Shown here: positions 37,452 through 45,786 of the stretch, piece after piece
Layout of the letters: the number at the start of each line of letters is the position of its first letter
Position numbering within the stretch: the stretch's first letter is position 1
Origin: Psychrobacter celer
GTDB lineage: Bacteria > Pseudomonadota > Gammaproteobacteria > Pseudomonadales > Moraxellaceae
Direction: 5' to 3'
Assembly (NCBI RefSeq): GCF_016107555.1
Contig: NZ_JABASU010000004.1
Coordinates: forward strand, 1 to 64,000
DNA: 64,000 nt
Notes under the pieces: generated by a model
What the model was told of the DNA's origin: nothing
Seen by the model: only the letters and a program-made list of their open reading frames with translations
The model's database searches: none
Made by a program: the position numbers and the translations under genes

Positions 37452-38876
37452 TTACGATAGATAACGTGAAAAAGTCTCCTGAAAGTCATCAAGGTCATAC
37501 CCTTTACCTCGCACTTCCTTACCGCGTAGGTCGTGCGTTCTCATATCTTTAGATGAAATTTTGAATTCACCTAATCTTCTAGCAATTTGATATAAAGTTA
37601 TAGGCCTGCCATGATTTAGAGTTGACCAAACCATCTCTGTATCTCTACATAATCCTGTAAGCAAATCTCTGCTTAAAAGTCTATTTGTTCCATATAGATT
37701 AAAAACGGTTTGAATATCGGCTAATAGCTGCTCATTTAAACTAGGTTCATCGCTTTCAATACCAGAGATTTCGATACAAGCATTATAAGCCTTCTCTAAC
37801 CAATCATCACCTAGCATCATAGCTATTTTTAGCAAAATCTCCCAGTTGTCTTGTGCTCGATCATTGATATAAGGTGGCAACACGGGTTTAGCTGCTTTGA
37901 CAGCATCTATATTATCATTAGACCACCTCGCAAGTTGTGACTGGATTTTGTTAGTGAAGTCTATAGGCAGATCACGCACTCGTTTTTTTGTCTCATTTTT
38001 CATTTTTCGACGCAAAGTTAGCGATATTGAACGATCTATTAGTGTACTATGGATTTTACCAATACCTGAGATCGCTTTCGCACAATAAACATTAAATGTA
38101 GTTGGTTCATTATCATCACCAACACAGCGTAAAGTTTTTGAAAGTTGGAGGCTATGCCCTGCATTTAGTATGCCTCGCATTTCCTTGTCATCATTAATAA
38201 AAGTATCAGCTTCATCAATAAATAGCGTGGGTTTATAAGTTTCAATGCAACGATATAGGGCCGACCTTGTAATATTAGATGTTGACAGCGATTTTTTACT
38301 CAAACGGCTCATTAGTATTAAAAGCGTAGTTTTACCGCAACGTTTCTCAGGGGCATTAATCCACGCAATGGGCAAAATATGGCTTGCTGGTATGACCCAT
38401 GTTAATATTATCCATAGCGTAACAGCGATCTTTACTGCATCAGTACAGGCAATATGATCGTCTAATATCTGATATATTTGATTAGCCACCAAAGCAATAT
38501 CTGTTATCGGTTCTGCATATGGCTCAGTATCAACGACTAAGCTTTCTGAAGCCTCAGACTTTATCTTACTTCTAGCTTTATTAACTAGCTTGTCAAGCGA
38601 CCGAACTGACATATTATTAAGAGATTTCGCGGTTTCAGTTCTTTCAAGCTCGTAATCTAGTTCTGATAATTTAGCTAGTCTATCAATAGCAATTTGTGCT
38701 AAATCTGAACTAATTTTTAAATCTTGTTGTGGTAAAATATCTGATGATGGCTGGTCTATGTCATCAGTAGTAGTTTCTAAAAGCTGAGCATCTGGCAGGA
38801 TGTTCGGCTTTTTTATTCGGTCAACTGATTGCTCTTCAATAGTTTCAAGAGCTGTTGCTTTGTTGTATTTACTCAT
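37452..38876 (-). CDS. DUF3631 ATPase of satellite/prophage type
   Basis: The 474-aa protein carries the DUF3631 core: Walker A PEKRCGKTTLL (~173-183), Walker B TLFIDEADTF (~215-224), then GHSLQLSKTLRCVG and DRSISLTLRRK, as in the ATPases that accompany primases in satellites, ICEs and prophages. The N-terminal ~130 residues are polar and probably disordered. No primase (Toprim/D5) domain is fused, so it is shorter than the primase-helicase fusions. It starts 2 bp after the AlpA-like gene stops, forming an operon. Likely role: replication or copy control of the integrated element. Confidence 0.85.
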   Translation of the reverse strand: MSKYNKATALETIEEQSVDRIKKPNILPDAQLLETTTDDIDQPSSDILPQQDLKISSDLAQIAIDRLAKLSELDYELERTETAKSLNNMSVRSLDKLVNKARSKIKSEASESLVVDTEPYAEPITDIALVANQIYQILDDHIACTDAVKIAVTLWIILTWVIPASHILPIAWINAPEKRCGKTTLLILMSRLSKKSLSTSNITRSALYRCIETYKPTLFIDEADTFINDDKEMRGILNAGHSLQLSKTLRCVGDDNEPTTFNVYCAKAISGIGKIHSTLIDRSISLTLRRKMKNETKKRVRDLPIDFTNKIQSQLARWSNDNIDAVKAAKPVLPPYINDRAQDNWEILLKIAMMLGDDWLEKAYNACIEISGIESDEPSLNEQLLADIQTVFNLYGTNRLLSRDLLTGLCRDTEMVWSTLNHGRPITLYQIARRLGEFKISSKDMRTHDLRGKEVRGKGYDLDDFQETFSRYLS

Positions 38877-38878
38877 GA

Positions 38879-39157
38879 TTATGCCTCCTCACTGTTAGAT
38901 GAGGATTGACTATCCAACCATTTGTTTATATCAGACACACGCCAAAGGCTGGCGCGTCCTATTTTTATAGGTGCAGGGAATCTATTTTCATTTATGAGGT
39001 GATAAATGTGTTTAGCGGAAAACCCAGTAATACCGCGTATGGCGGGCCTAGCTGTAACGTTACGCTGTTGACCAGATTCAGTGGTATAAGTACGAGCTGG
39101 ACGCTCAGGTTGGTTTGCAAGATCGGACATCCGCAAGAACTTGTTTTTCAATTTCAT
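38879..39157 (-). CDS. AlpA-like DNA-binding regulator/excisionase
   Basis: The frame is open from 39271, but ATG 39157 is preferred because GGAG lies 7 bases before it. The resulting 92-aa protein contains a MerR-like winged helix: GITGFSAKHIYHLINENRFP, then IKIGRASLWRVSDINKWLDS, the hallmark of AlpA/Phage_AlpA proteins. These activate integrase genes or assist excision of P4-type elements, which fits the P4-type integrase at 42489. The RPARTYTTESGQQRNVTARP segment before the HTH is an unusual insertion. Operon with the DUF3631 gene. Confidence 0.85.
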   Translation of the reverse strand: MKLKNKFLRMSDLANQPERPARTYTTESGQQRNVTARPAIRGITGFSAKHIYHLINENRFPAPIKIGRASLWRVSDINKWLDSQSSSNSEEA

Positions 39158-39297
39158 AATACTACTCCACAGCATTGTGAGTTGGTGTTGCCTAGTGCTG
39201 TGAAGTAATATTAGGTGTTCTATGCAGTAACGTAAATCACTGTGCGTGCATGATGTACACTGTGCGCGCATACTGTAAAAGAAGATGAATTGAACAA

Positions 39298-40197
39298 CTA
39301 AGAAAAATCTCCTTTATCAGCTTCAGATAACCATTTTTCTACCGTTCGATAAGTTGGCGATTCATCAGTGTCAATATTTAGTTTGATATATTCAGCAGTT
39401 TTAGCATAGCTAGTAAAAGACTTTTCTTCCATGATTTGTAAGTACTGTTTCTTCTTCCTCTGCCTAAAGAGTCGCTTATCCTTGGCTCCCGCATTAGCTG
39501 CTTTAATATTCTTTTTTGATATTTCACTTTTAAAGTAACTTCCACTATCGTAGGAAACCTCAATAATTCCCCCACTATACGTTGTCATTAAAAAATCATG
39601 GTACATCAGCGCTACATCATAAACATCTAAACGATAAGCCAGAATTGAAATGGTTTTATACAAATATACTTCAACTATAGACTCTACATTAGAGTTCAAT
39701 CTGTCTATCTCCGACTCTTGAAATGAAGAGATCGTAGCTCTAAAAAGTGCGTAGTTTTCAGGATTGTTGACAAAATCTGAAAATAACTTGGATAAAACGT
39801 CTTCTGTATAACGATTTAGTAGATAGGTAAGCTTATTTTCTCCAGTAGCTATACACTCATCTAAGTATTCGCTAGGTAAGGAGTAATTTTCGAAAGCTTC
39901 TAAATCAAAATTAAAATTATTATCACAATACGAAATAGTTTTTTGTTCGATATCACCTAAAAAAATAATATTATTGTTTTTCTCTGAATCAGAACACGTG
40001 CTATGTTGTAACATACTCTCAGCAATATTTAAATTAGTAGGTACACTAAGGATTTTCTCAATTGCAACGGCTAAACTATTAGTCCTAGCTTGAAGGGTAG
40101 TAATTATTTTTTTCAAAGCAACTATATCTATATTACGATCTATTTCTTGCTCTTCATCAGGTTCATTTTTATCAGTAGAGGAGTTGTCAGTAGTCAT
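39298..40197 (-). CDS. Unknown protein of satellite module
   Basis: The frame opens at 40254 with TTG; ATG 40197 (MTTDNSSTDKNEPDEEQ) is the better start and gives 299 aa. The N-terminus is acidic, with a short coiled coil (~20-50, IVALKKIITTLQARTNSLAV). The middle is helical, and the C-terminus is basic (KDKRLFRQRKKKQYLQIME) followed by TAEYIKLNID and YRTVEKWLSEA, which looks like a helix-turn-helix. Plausibly a DNA-binding protein of the element. It lies 141 bp before the AlpA-like gene on the same strand. Low GC content relative to recBCD fits a mobile origin. Confidence 0.6.
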   Translation of the reverse strand: MTTDNSSTDKNEPDEEQEIDRNIDIVALKKIITTLQARTNSLAVAIEKILSVPTNLNIAESMLQHSTCSDSEKNNNIIFLGDIEQKTISYCDNNFNFDLEAFENYSLPSEYLDECIATGENKLTYLLNRYTEDVLSKLFSDFVNNPENYALFRATISSFQESEIDRLNSNVESIVEVYLYKTISILAYRLDVYDVALMYHDFLMTTYSGGIIEVSYDSGSYFKSEISKKNIKAANAGAKDKRLFRQRKKKQYLQIMEEKSFTSYAKTAEYIKLNIDTDESPTYRTVEKWLSEADKGDFS

Positions 40198-40473
40198 AGT
40201 TTTAAATATCCTGGTCTTTAGGGGAATTTGAATTTTATTAGATAATACTCGCAAATCTATAAGTTATAAATATAAAGCTTTATAATTGAATATAGCAGCT
40301 CTTATTTCGATAATAAATAAGAGTAGGGTTTGAAATTGAAACGTAGATTCAACGTTCTAAAATGATCTTTATTCAATATCTTGGAGTATTAAAATGCTGA
40401 AATAGTAAAAGATATTATTTAGATTGAGAGGAAATACCCCCATATTTAAAACACTAAATAAGTAGAACTAAGC

Positions 40474-41003
40474 TGCCATATTAAATTTCTGAATCGGCGT
40501 AAAGCCACCATTACCCATATTGGGTCTTTCGTTATTATAGTGATTGATTCAAGCTTCGGCTTGTTGTCTCACTTGATCTAAACTATCAAACAATTCTTGA
40601 TTAAGCCAATCATAACGCACTGTTTTATTAAATCGTTCAACATAAGCATTTTGCTGGGGATTACCAGGCTCGATATATTCAATAACGATACCTTGCTTAG
40701 TTGCCCAATCCTTTAAATCATTACTGATGTATTCAGGGCCATTATCACACCTGATTTGATTAGGCTTACCACGGTACTCTATAAGCTGATTTAAACTACG
40801 TATCACTCTTTGAGCTGGCAACGAGAAGTCAACCTCAATGGTTAATGCTTCACGATTAAAGTCATCAATGACATTAAAGAGTCTAATGGCACGACCATCG
40901 GTTAAAGCATCGTGCATAAAGTCCATGCTCCAGCTTTGATTGATGTTAGAAGGTACAGCAAGCTTTTGGGGTTTGTCTCGTTTAATACGCCGTTTAGGCT
41001 TTA
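40474..41003 (-). pseudogene. 3' part of IS407-group OrfB transposase
   Basis: Reading down from 41003 the frame gives [20 protein letters not shown], then [25 protein letters not shown] and [14 protein letters not shown], that is the D-D-E integrase core of IS407/IS3-group OrfB. A Trp codon in QAEAW has become TGA near 40549 (QAEA, stop, INHYNNERPNMG), and the frame then continues to FNMAA and a stop at 40474. The N-terminal half is missing because of the IS3 insertion at 41003/41004. Non-functional. Confidence 0.85.
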
Positions 41004-41068
41004 TGAGCTATGCTGAAGAAACCGTACAACTAAACTTGGTAAACTAAGCACAATTATAGGAGTTTACC

Positions 41069-41344
41069 ATGACCAAGAAATTAAGAACTTACAGTAACGA
41101 ATTTAAAGCTGAAGCCGTCAAGAAGATAGCGGATAACAACGGCAATATTTCAGCGACCGCAAAGCAACTTGGCATCGCCATGCAAACGCTCTCAAATTGG
41201 CATAACAAAGCCAATCAAGGCAAGCTTGTTGGCACAGAGCAATATAATCCTGACCTTATGAGTGCTCTTAAAGAGATAAAGCAGCTCAAACGCCAGCTTA
41301 AAGTTGCCGAAGAGGAACGCGAAATACTAAATGAGGAGGGATAA
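41069..41344 (+). CDS. IS3-family transposase OrfA (copy B), altered C-terminus
   Basis: The 91-aa protein is nearly identical to OrfA at 15756: the HTH region KLRTYSNEFKAEAVKKIADN and zipper LMSALKEIKQLKRQLKVAEE. It ends EREILNEEG instead of EREILKKATAYFAKNSP because of the junction insertion, and the A6G slippery stretch is lost. The DNA-binding part is complete. A ribosome site (TATAGGAG) precedes the ATG. Confidence 0.85.
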   Translation: MTKKLRTYSNEFKAEAVKKIADNNGNISATAKQLGIAMQTLSNWHNKANQGKLVGTEQYNPDLMSALKEIKQLKRQLKVAEEEREILNEEG

Positions 41345-42293
41345 AGCGAAGCACTGCTTCGCCCCGACGCAAGGGGAGAGCTATGCTCGAGTTGGCCACG
41401 GCGTACTTCGCGAGAAACAGCTAGTCAAGTACGCCTTTATCAAAGACAACCAGTTCCTCTTTCGCATCACCACTATGTGCCGTGTGTTAAGGGTTAAGCC
41501 ATCAAGCTATTACGACTGGCTAAGTCGTGATCTCAGCGACCAACAGATACATCGCAACCAGTCTGAATTACTGATTAAAGCGGCTCACAATGAAACGAAA
41601 GAACGTTATGGCGCAGATCGACTGCATTCTCATCTAAGCGAGCAAGGCCATAACATTAGCCTGTATATGGTAAGAAGCATCAAAGAGCAACACGGCATTA
41701 AATGTCGTCGTCATAAGCGCTTTAAAGTCACCACCGACTCCAATCACAACAAGCTGGTCTATCCAAACGTACTGGATCAGAAGTTTGATGCTAAGCGCCC
41801 TAACGAGTCGTGGGTCAGCGACATCACCTATATCTGGACGAATGAGGGTTGGCTGTACTTAGCAGGGGTCAAAGACTTATACACCAAAGAGCTTGTCGGT
41901 TACGCTATTAACAAGTGTATGACCGCAGATTTAGTTTGCAAAGCACTAAATATGGCCATCAAGAATAAACGTCCAAGCAAAAGGCTAATCGTTCATTCAG
42001 ACAGAGGCAGTCAGTATTGCAGTCACGCCTACCACAAGACCATTAAGCAGCATCAATTTATAGGCTCAATGAGCGGCAAAGGCAACTGTTTCGATAACGC
42101 TCCGATAGAAAGCTTCTGGGGCGTATTAAAGAATGAATTAGTATATCATCAAGACTATAAAACAAGGTTCACAGCCATCAATGATATTATCAGTTATATC
42201 GAGCTGTACTACAATCAGACGAGGATTCAAAAGGGTTTGGGCTATCAATCGCCAAGACAGGTGTGGTTTGATTATTATCGTCAGGCTGCGTAA
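41331..42293 (+). CDS. IS3-family transposase OrfB (copy B)
   Basis: The 320-aa frame holds the complete orfB: HTH_21-like CRVLRVKPSSYYDWLSRD, and the rve core with Asp in WVSDITYIW, Asp in IVHSDRGSQYCS and Glu in APIESFWGVLKNE, ending YQSPRQVWFDYYRQAA. The first ~24 residues (MRRDKAKHCFAPTQGESYAR) are encoded by the junction insertion, which supplies a new ATG at 41331 overlapping orfA by 14 bp. OrfB may thus be made by coupled re-initiation instead of as an OrfAB frameshift fusion. Whether that OrfB alone supports transposition is doubtful. Confidence 0.88.
   Translation: MRRDKAKHCFAPTQGESYARVGHGVLREKQLVKYAFIKDNQFLFRITTMCRVLRVKPSSYYDWLSRDLSDQQIHRNQSELLIKAAHNETKERYGADRLHSHLSEQGHNISLYMVRSIKEQHGIKCRRHKRFKVTTDSNHNKLVYPNVLDQKFDAKRPNESWVSDITYIWTNEGWLYLAGVKDLYTKELVGYAINKCMTADLVCKALNMAIKNKRPSKRLIVHSDRGSQYCSHAYHKTIKQHQFIGSMSGKGNCFDNAPIESFWGVLKNELVYHQDYKTRFTAINDIISYIELYYNQTRIQKGLGYQSPRQVWFDYYRQAA
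41332..41394. repeat. 63-bp hairpin-rich insertion at IS3 frameshift site
   Basis: Compared with copy A (CTAAAAAAGGCGACC) copy B has CTAAA followed by 63 extra bases and then GCCACG. The extra DNA holds GCGAAGCA/TGCTTCGC (41345-41361) and CCCC/GGGG (41362-41376), two adjacent hairpins. Confidence 0.8.
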
Positions 42294-42488
42294 TTAAAAT
42301 CTCCCAAGTTTATGTGTACGGATTTGACGGCAGGGGTCAACAATCTGAGTGTCGGTAAATCTTGATTTTTTCATGTCGAAATCTCCTGCTGGTATTTTAG
42401 CAGTTAGTTTCTACTTTTAGGTGTTATTATTTTTTGGGGTGATTACCGAGACTCCTGGGTCTTCGAGTTAAATAGATTTATCTAAGTG

Positions 42489-43958
42489 CTACTTTATATA
42501 ATCAACAAGCTGTCCTAATAACTCATCAGGTATCCCTTGGGCTCGTAAACTATTTATCAAAAGATCTTTATCATGCAGCGCTATATCAGTAGCTTGCTCA
42601 TTACGATTATTCATCTCTCTTTCAATTTCATCTGGTGTCATTAAGTCAAAGCTAACAGCTTTGCCAGTTCGTAAGTCATCAAGATGGTTTGCCCACTGAT
42701 TCATCATCATTTGCCTTTCTGCTAGATGTGCAGATAAATCGTATCTCTTTTTGACACTAGACCGATTAAGATGGGCTAACTGTATTTCTATCACATCCTC
42801 ACTGAACTTTAATTCATACAATCCCGTGCTGGCAAGCTGCCTAAATCCATGTCCAGTCATTTCAGGGTAGGGACTACCCGTATAGCCCATACGTTTCAGA
42901 GCTTGATTAAACCAAGCCTCACTATAAGGCTGATTCTTCGTGAAGTTATAAAATACGTAATTTGTTTTTTCTGTTAAAGGTCGCATACGCTCGATAATGG
43001 CCATTGCCTGCGGTGACAAGGGAATAATGTGATCTTGACGCATTTTCATTTTATGTGCTGGGATACGCCAGACATTTTTATGGTAGTCAATTTCTGACCA
43101 TTCAAAAAATCGTAGTTCTTTCGTTCTAACAAAACAGAAGGTCATCAGCTGCATGCCAGCCACGGTTTGTTCATGGGCATTCGGATGATCTTCAACATAT
43201 TTATCAATATTACGTAATAATTCGGAAAACTGATGCTGCTCGACCGCTTTCATACGCTTAGCCTGATGAGGTCTTAAAGCTTTATTACGACCATAAGCGA
43301 CATTAATGACATCGTAGCTTAACGTATTAATAGCATATTCAAAAACTGAGCCAATTAGTTCAACACACTTACTTGTAGTATCGGCTGTCCATTTGCCTTG
43401 TTTTTCGAAGTGATTTTGAATTGCTAGACCTGTTTTGATGACGTCCTGTGCAGTGATAGAGGCAATAGGATAGTCACCGATATGGGGTGCAATATGCCTA
43501 TTTAGATAGTTGTGAAGTTTTTGAATATTCTTCTTAGAGGTAGTGGTAGATTTTTCGTCAATATAGCTCTTAGCAATAATTTTAAATAAGTCCTTCTGCT
43601 CATAGTTATTTTTATCATTATTTTTATGTTCAGTAGGATCAATATTATCAGCCAGTAATGCTTGAGCTTTATCACGTACCAGCCGAGCCTCTTTTAGTGA
43701 CACCTCTGGTTTAAATGTAGAGCCAATGATTTGCTTGGCAGATTTATAAATACCAATCTGATAAGTTTTTTGCTTTGGCTTAAGATCTTTAGGGGATTGA
43801 TAGCGATAAGTCATCTGCCAAAATAGCGAGCCATTTGGATGTTGTATAAGATATAAATTGTTGCCATCACCATGGCGCGTGACTTTGGTGGGAGTGGACT
43901 GTTTGGCAATGGCTTTCACACCAGCGTCAGTTAATCGGTAGTCTTGTCTTCTCGTCAT
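42489..43958 (-). CDS. P4-type tyrosine integrase
   Basis: The 489-aa protein has the P4-integrase plan: an N-terminal DUF4102-like arm-binding domain (~1-100, with RHGDGNNLYLIQHPNGSLFW), a SAM-like core-binding domain (~115-220), and the catalytic domain with Arg in FVRTKELRFFEW (~276), HGFRQLAS (His ~365, Arg ~368), and LAHLNRSSVKKRYD (His ~393, Tyr ~404). All catalytic residues are present. It starts with ATG 43958, only ~210 bp from the 3' end of tRNA-Arg, and reads away from the tRNA. Such integrases insert elements at tRNA 3' ends. It should move the DUF3631/AlpA satellite module and perhaps the larger island. Confidence 0.92.
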   Translation of the reverse strand: MTRRQDYRLTDAGVKAIAKQSTPTKVTRHGDGNNLYLIQHPNGSLFWQMTYRYQSPKDLKPKQKTYQIGIYKSAKQIIGSTFKPEVSLKEARLVRDKAQALLADNIDPTEHKNNDKNNYEQKDLFKIIAKSYIDEKSTTTSKKNIQKLHNYLNRHIAPHIGDYPIASITAQDVIKTGLAIQNHFEKQGKWTADTTSKCVELIGSVFEYAINTLSYDVINVAYGRNKALRPHQAKRMKAVEQHQFSELLRNIDKYVEDHPNAHEQTVAGMQLMTFCFVRTKELRFFEWSEIDYHKNVWRIPAHKMKMRQDHIIPLSPQAMAIIERMRPLTEKTNYVFYNFTKNQPYSEAWFNQALKRMGYTGSPYPEMTGHGFRQLASTGLYELKFSEDVIEIQLAHLNRSSVKKRYDLSAHLAERQMMMNQWANHLDDLRTGKAVSFDLMTPDEIEREMNNRNEQATDIALHDKDLLINSLRAQGIPDELLGQLVDYIK

Positions 43959-43985
43959 GGCTTATACCTAAAGGCGCTTGGAGGT

Positions 43986-44058
43986 TTAACAACAACCTCA
44001 CTGCATAATTAACAACAGAAAATGACGTTGCATATTATTTAACAACTAATTTAACAAC
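43986..44058. repeat. Four TTAACAAC direct repeats between integrase and tRNA
   Basis: Exact TTAACAAC occurs at 43986-43993, 44009-44016, 44039-44046 and 44051-44058, all on the same strand. Short direct repeats beside the core att site are where integrases bind through their N-terminal domain, so these are probable arm-type sites; they may also lie in the integrase promoter. Confidence 0.75.
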
Positions 44059-44170
44059 ATTGTAGAGGTACTAGCAGGTAATAACAAGTAATCAATAAAG
44101 ACAACTATGTATATGTATAAGGGGTTTGGAGGGTTTGAGGTAATGCGAGGTTATGTCTAAATACAATGAT

Positions 44171-44246
44171 TGGTGCGCCCACCAAGACTCGAACTCGGAT
44201 CGGTCGCTTAGGAGGCAACTGCTCTATCCTGTTGAGCTATAGGCGC
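44171..44246 (-). tRNA. tRNA-Arg (anticodon CCT)
   Basis: Read on the minus strand from 44246: acceptor GCGCCTA pairs with TGGGCGC, D-arm AGCTCAACAGGATAGAGC, anticodon stem GTTGC/GCGAC with loop CTCCTAA (anticodon CCT), T-arm CCGAG-TTCGAGT-CTTGG, discriminator A and encoded CCA. Fully cloverleaf-compatible and apparently intact. Its 3' end faces the integrase and is the presumed attachment site; integration would have rebuilt the 3' end. Confidence 0.93.
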
Positions 44247-44317
44247 GTTGTGGAGAGATATTGTAGAAAAAAGCCGCGCCAAAAGCAATGAGCAATCTAC
44301 AAATAGACAGACTATCT

Positions 44318-45121
44318 TTATTTGCCATTACTGAGCGCGTCGGTGACGTCTACGGGGTTTTCACCTGAGACTTGTTTGGCGCGTGACGTTGGATTAAATA
44401 AATCATCTACGCTGTTTTTATAGCCATCGATATTATCATAATCGTATTTTTTTAATATATCCTGTCCTGCGCTCGATAGCAAAAAGTTACGAAAGCTGAT
44501 GGCAACGCTATTATCGGACAAAATCACCCCGTCTAAGCTTTCTTCATCTGTTAATGCATAGCTAAATGCATTTAAACTGCGCGCTTCTTGATTGTCTGTT
44601 TTGGCTTTAGTGGCACTTTGACCCATCTCTGTATCTACCGCTTGGTCATGAGAGGCGGTACTGGCTTGCTTTTTATTAAACGCATTTTGCATCAGCGCTA
44701 GCTGGGCCTGCAAAGGCTCAAGGCGTTTGGCTGTCAAGCTACCGTGGGCGATGATGATGTCTGTACCGATATTTGAGGCAGGCTGCTCGGCGGCCATGTC
44801 GCTATCTGCTAATTGCAAGAACGCATGAGGGGGCACATAATTGGCCAAAACTTGTACGTGCGGATAGCGAGACTCAAAGCTGACAATTACATCGTCCAAA
44901 GGCACTTTTAGGCGCTCTTCTGCTTGCACATGTAAGGTTGAGGTTGATATATCGTCCTCTTCACTCTCTGCCGTTATGGCTGACGCTTCATTGTTGTTTG
45001 CCATAATCGGCAAGGGGTCTATGTTTTTACGGTTACTGATCCACAGCCACATAAAAATGGCGATAAAAACGATGAGCAATAGTAAAATTAGCCCAGCCAG
45101 TAGCAGCTTGTAGTCTTTCAT
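44318..45121 (-). CDS. Membrane-anchored ModA-like substrate-binding protein
   Basis: The 267-aa protein has a single N-terminal TM helix (~5-29, LLLAGLILLLLIVFIAIFMW) without a clear cleavage site. The outside domain contains VSFESRYPHVQVLANYV, TDIIIAHGSLTAKRLEPLQA and AISFRNFLLSSAGQDILKKYDYD; these follow the ModA/ABC substrate-binding pattern (helix after the signal, D-I-x-x-S/H motif, and the F-x-x-F-L-S-x-x-G-Q-x-I-L motif near the end). An acidic linker precedes the domain. The middle (~125-175) is low-complexity and shorter than in true ModA, and no transporter genes lie nearby, so binding of molybdate is not assured. Divergent or separate from the island; probably core genome. Confidence 0.65.
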   Translation of the reverse strand: MKDYKLLLAGLILLLLIVFIAIFMWLWISNRKNIDPLPIMANNNEASAITAESEEDDISTSTLHVQAEERLKVPLDDVIVSFESRYPHVQVLANYVPPHAFLQLADSDMAAEQPASNIGTDIIIAHGSLTAKRLEPLQAQLALMQNAFNKKQASTASHDQAVDTEMGQSATKAKTDNQEARSLNAFSYALTDEESLDGVILSDNSVAISFRNFLLSSAGQDILKKYDYDNIDGYKNSVDDLFNPTSRAKQVSGENPVDVTDALSNGK

Positions 45122-45240
45122 ATATGACTGCTCTTCTTATAATCGGTAGTGAATGGTCAAGGTGGTACTCAGATAACGCAAAAAATCAGACTTCGATATC
45201 AGAGTGCGCCCTAAGAGCTGCTGCTATCAGGTTATTATCC

Positions 45241-45786
45241 CTAAAGCGACTGATACAGCACTTCCTCTGCCAAATCTGCCAGCATGTTTGCAAAGATATC
45301 CGTCGTGGCAGCGGTATTTACGGCCGAATCGTTGCCGCTTGGACTGTTGGTTTTTAGGCGGCTGGGCGCGCTAGTATCATCATTTTTGCTCGCCGCTGCT
45401 GGATGATAGTGTGAAGGGGAAGTGGGTTTGTTGTCAATGGTTTTTACTTGATGAGCGGCAAGCGGCGACTCACCTGTTGATAGCTTGTCTTTGAGCCATT
45501 TAAAGCCATGCGCCTGCCACCATGCTTCAAAACGTGACAGTGAGCTACCGTGGACGGCGGCGGGGAGGTTTAGAGTGCGAAGCTTTTGTGCCAGTATCGG
45601 ATCGCTGATGGCTTGATGAATGCTCAAGTAGAGTCCGCTACTATCGTCGTTATAAGGCTTTCGGTTTTGCCAGGCGTTATCGTTAATTCGCATACATGGC
45701 AGTTGCCAAAGCTCGCTGCGATAATAAACGACGTACAGCCGTTTTTTTGGATGGACGAAAATGGCATCAATAGGGCGCAGGGGCAT
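45241..45786 (-). CDS. Conserved-looking protein of unknown function
   Basis: The 181-aa product starts MPLRPIDAIFVHPKKRLYVV, and residues 1-100 look like a compact domain with several Trp and Tyr (YRSELWQLPCMRINDNAWQN, FEAWWQAHGFKWLKDKL). The C-terminal 80 residues are Ser/Thr/Asn-rich, ending in an amphipathic helix (IFANMLADLAEEVLYQSL). No known domain. It reads opposite to recC. Unknown; coding is supported by the composition of the first half and by intact length. Confidence 0.6.
   Translation of the reverse strand: MPLRPIDAIFVHPKKRLYVVYYRSELWQLPCMRINDNAWQNRKPYNDDSSGLYLSIHQAISDPILAQKLRTLNLPAAVHGSSLSRFEAWWQAHGFKWLKDKLSTGESPLAAHQVKTIDNKPTSPSHYHPAAASKNDDTSAPSRLKTNSPSGNDSAVNTAATTDIFANMLADLAEEVLYQSL

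Larger units (their letters stand above)
41004..42339 (+). mobile_element. IS3-family element copy B, complete ends, altered orfA/orfB junction
   Basis: The ends are TGAGCTATGCTGAAGAAACC and, read inward, TGACCCCTGCCGTCAAATCC; they match over ~30 bp with mismatches (shared CCGTACA and TAAACTTGG). OrfA and orfB are both open. A ~63-bp insertion with hairpins (41332-41394) lies exactly where the orfA/orfB frameshift site should be. The same element is found truncated at 15691 and as an end fragment at 14554. Confidence 0.88.
40438..42440 (-). mobile_element. IS407-group IS3-family element interrupted by another IS3
   Basis: The left end (CCCCCATATTTAAAACACTAA from 40438) and, read inward, the right end (CCCCAAAAAATAATAACACC from ~42440) are matching terminal repeats. 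Between them remain the orfB 3' part (40474-41003) and the very start of orfA near 42390 (MKKSRFTDTQIV). Everything between is replaced by the IS3 copy B, so internal orfA and most of orfB were deleted on or after that insertion. Confidence 0.75.

Noticed and set aside
37265..37552. 95-codon plus-strand frame between defence operon and DUF3631 gene
   Set aside because: It overlaps the 3' end of the DUF3631 gene in antisense and crosses the stem-loop; no ribosome site or domain.
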